This document shows, piece after piece, positions 5,320-5,744 of a stretch of DNA of 5,744 nucleotides (the stretch's first letter is position 1; every line of letters begins with the position of its first letter). The notes beneath the pieces were generated by a model that was not told the origin of the DNA, searched no databases, and saw nothing but the letters and a program-made list of their open reading frames with translations. Source of the stretch: Acidobacteriaceae bacterium (GTDB lineage Bacteria; Acidobacteriota; Terriglobia; Terriglobales; Acidobacteriaceae); the NCBI GenBank assembly GCA_009781125.1, contig WQYS01000171.1, forward strand, positions 1 through 5,744, given 5' to 3'. The position numbers were made by a program, and so were the translations under genes.

Positions 5320-5744
5320 CTAGAAGTGGCCGAAGTAGAAGCGGTCGAGGAGCAGCCAGAACCACAGCACGGGCGTGGCCAGCAGCAGAGCGTCGATGCG
5401 GTCCAGAATGCCGCCATGCCCCGGCAGGATGGTGCCCGAGTCCTTCACGCCCGCGCCCCGCTTGATGGCCGACTCCAGCAGGTCTCCGGTCTGCGCGGCG
5501 ACGTTGAGGATGGCAGCCAGCACCAGCATCTTCCAGAACGGCTCGGAGATGTAGAGCAGCGTACTTCCGCCAGCGCGGCGAGCCAGAGCGTTTCCGGCGA
5601 TGATCAGCAAGGTCGCAGCCAGCAGGCTTCCGGCCACGGACGCAATGGAGCCTTCCCACGTCTTGCCGGGGCTGAGCCGGGGAGCCAGTTTGTGGCGGCC
5701 CCAGGCGCGTCCTACGTAGAGCGCGGCGACGTCTCCGGCCCAGA
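5320..5744 (-). CDS. cdsA: Phosphatidate cytidylyltransferase, N-terminus cut by window end
   Basis: CdsA joins CTP and phosphatidic acid to make CDP-diacylglycerol, the branch point for phospholipid synthesis, in the inner membrane. The last 140 residues are visible; the frame stays open to the window edge. The fragment begins WAGDVAALYVGR (the conserved Asp before the AY-type turn), then KLAPRLSPGKTWEG (18-31) and two hydrophobic segments (about 35-50 and 65-82). The family signature follows: GDLLESAIKR (86-95) then GVKDSG, LPGHGG and LDRID, with its conserved K, D, H, GG and DRxD. A final membrane segment (ALLLATPVLWFWLLL) and FYFGHF close the protein. The full gene is normally about 270-300 codons, so roughly half is missing. 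A GTG inside at 5637 is not the start because the conserved KTWEG and WAGD motifs lie upstream of it. It converges on thiD with three bases between stops. Confidence 0.96.
   Translation of the reverse strand, partial: WAGDVAALYVGRAWGRHKLAPRLSPGKTWEGSIASVAGSLLAATLLIIAGNALARRAGGSTLLYISEPFWKMLVLAAILNVAAQTGDLLESAIKRGAGVKDSGTILPGHGGILDRIDALLLATPVLWFWLLLDRFYFGHF

Noticed and set aside
5033..5659. Minus-strand open frame covering the thiD end and the cdsA region
   Set aside because: It is in a different frame from cdsA, which carries the full family signature, and overlaps both real genes with an Arg/Ala-rich product.

Overview
The window is compact, GC-rich, gene-dense chromosomal DNA. It holds nine protein-coding genes, two of them cut by the window edges, and no gap over about 80 bases. 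The gene content is mostly core metabolism (fatty acid, pyrimidine, thiamine and phospholipid synthesis) mixed with small lineage-type genes. The style of the proteins (the AccA wording, a secreted BamE-like protein with a proline-rich tail, a RelE pair of a kind common in soil bacteria, a ThiD reading TIAGFDPSSGAG) suggests an acidobacterium of the Acidobacteriaceae/Terriglobia type. That placement is an inference from memory of protein style, not from a marker gene.

Left part (1-2953, all plus strand): the C-terminal two thirds of accA (acetyl-CoA carboxylase alpha subunit), then a CPBP-family membrane metalloprotease, then a secreted protein of unknown function with a BamE/SmpA-like segment and a proline-rich tail. 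Spacings are 44 and 80 bases.

Middle (2954-3731, plus strand): a 59-residue basic zinc-ribbon protein, followed 11 bases later by a two-gene toxin-antitoxin module. The RelE-like toxin starts on TTG, overlapping the antitoxin stop by four bases, which suggests translational coupling. The toxin stop overlaps the stop of pyrF on the opposite strand by four bases.

Right part (3728-5744): pyrF (minus) and thiD (plus) are divergent with very little DNA between their starts. thiD then runs tail-to-tail into cdsA (minus, cut by the window end), with only three bases between the stops. PyrF makes UMP, ThiD makes the pyrimidine half of thiamine, and CdsA makes CDP-diacylglycerol for phospholipids. 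They share no pathway, so the arrangement looks like genome compaction rather than a functional cluster.

I found no RNA gene, CRISPR array, insertion sequence, prophage or obvious defence island apart from the small toxin-antitoxin pair. Nothing here is clearly a new large system. The least explained items are the zinc-ribbon protein, the secreted BamE-like protein, and the antitoxin type.
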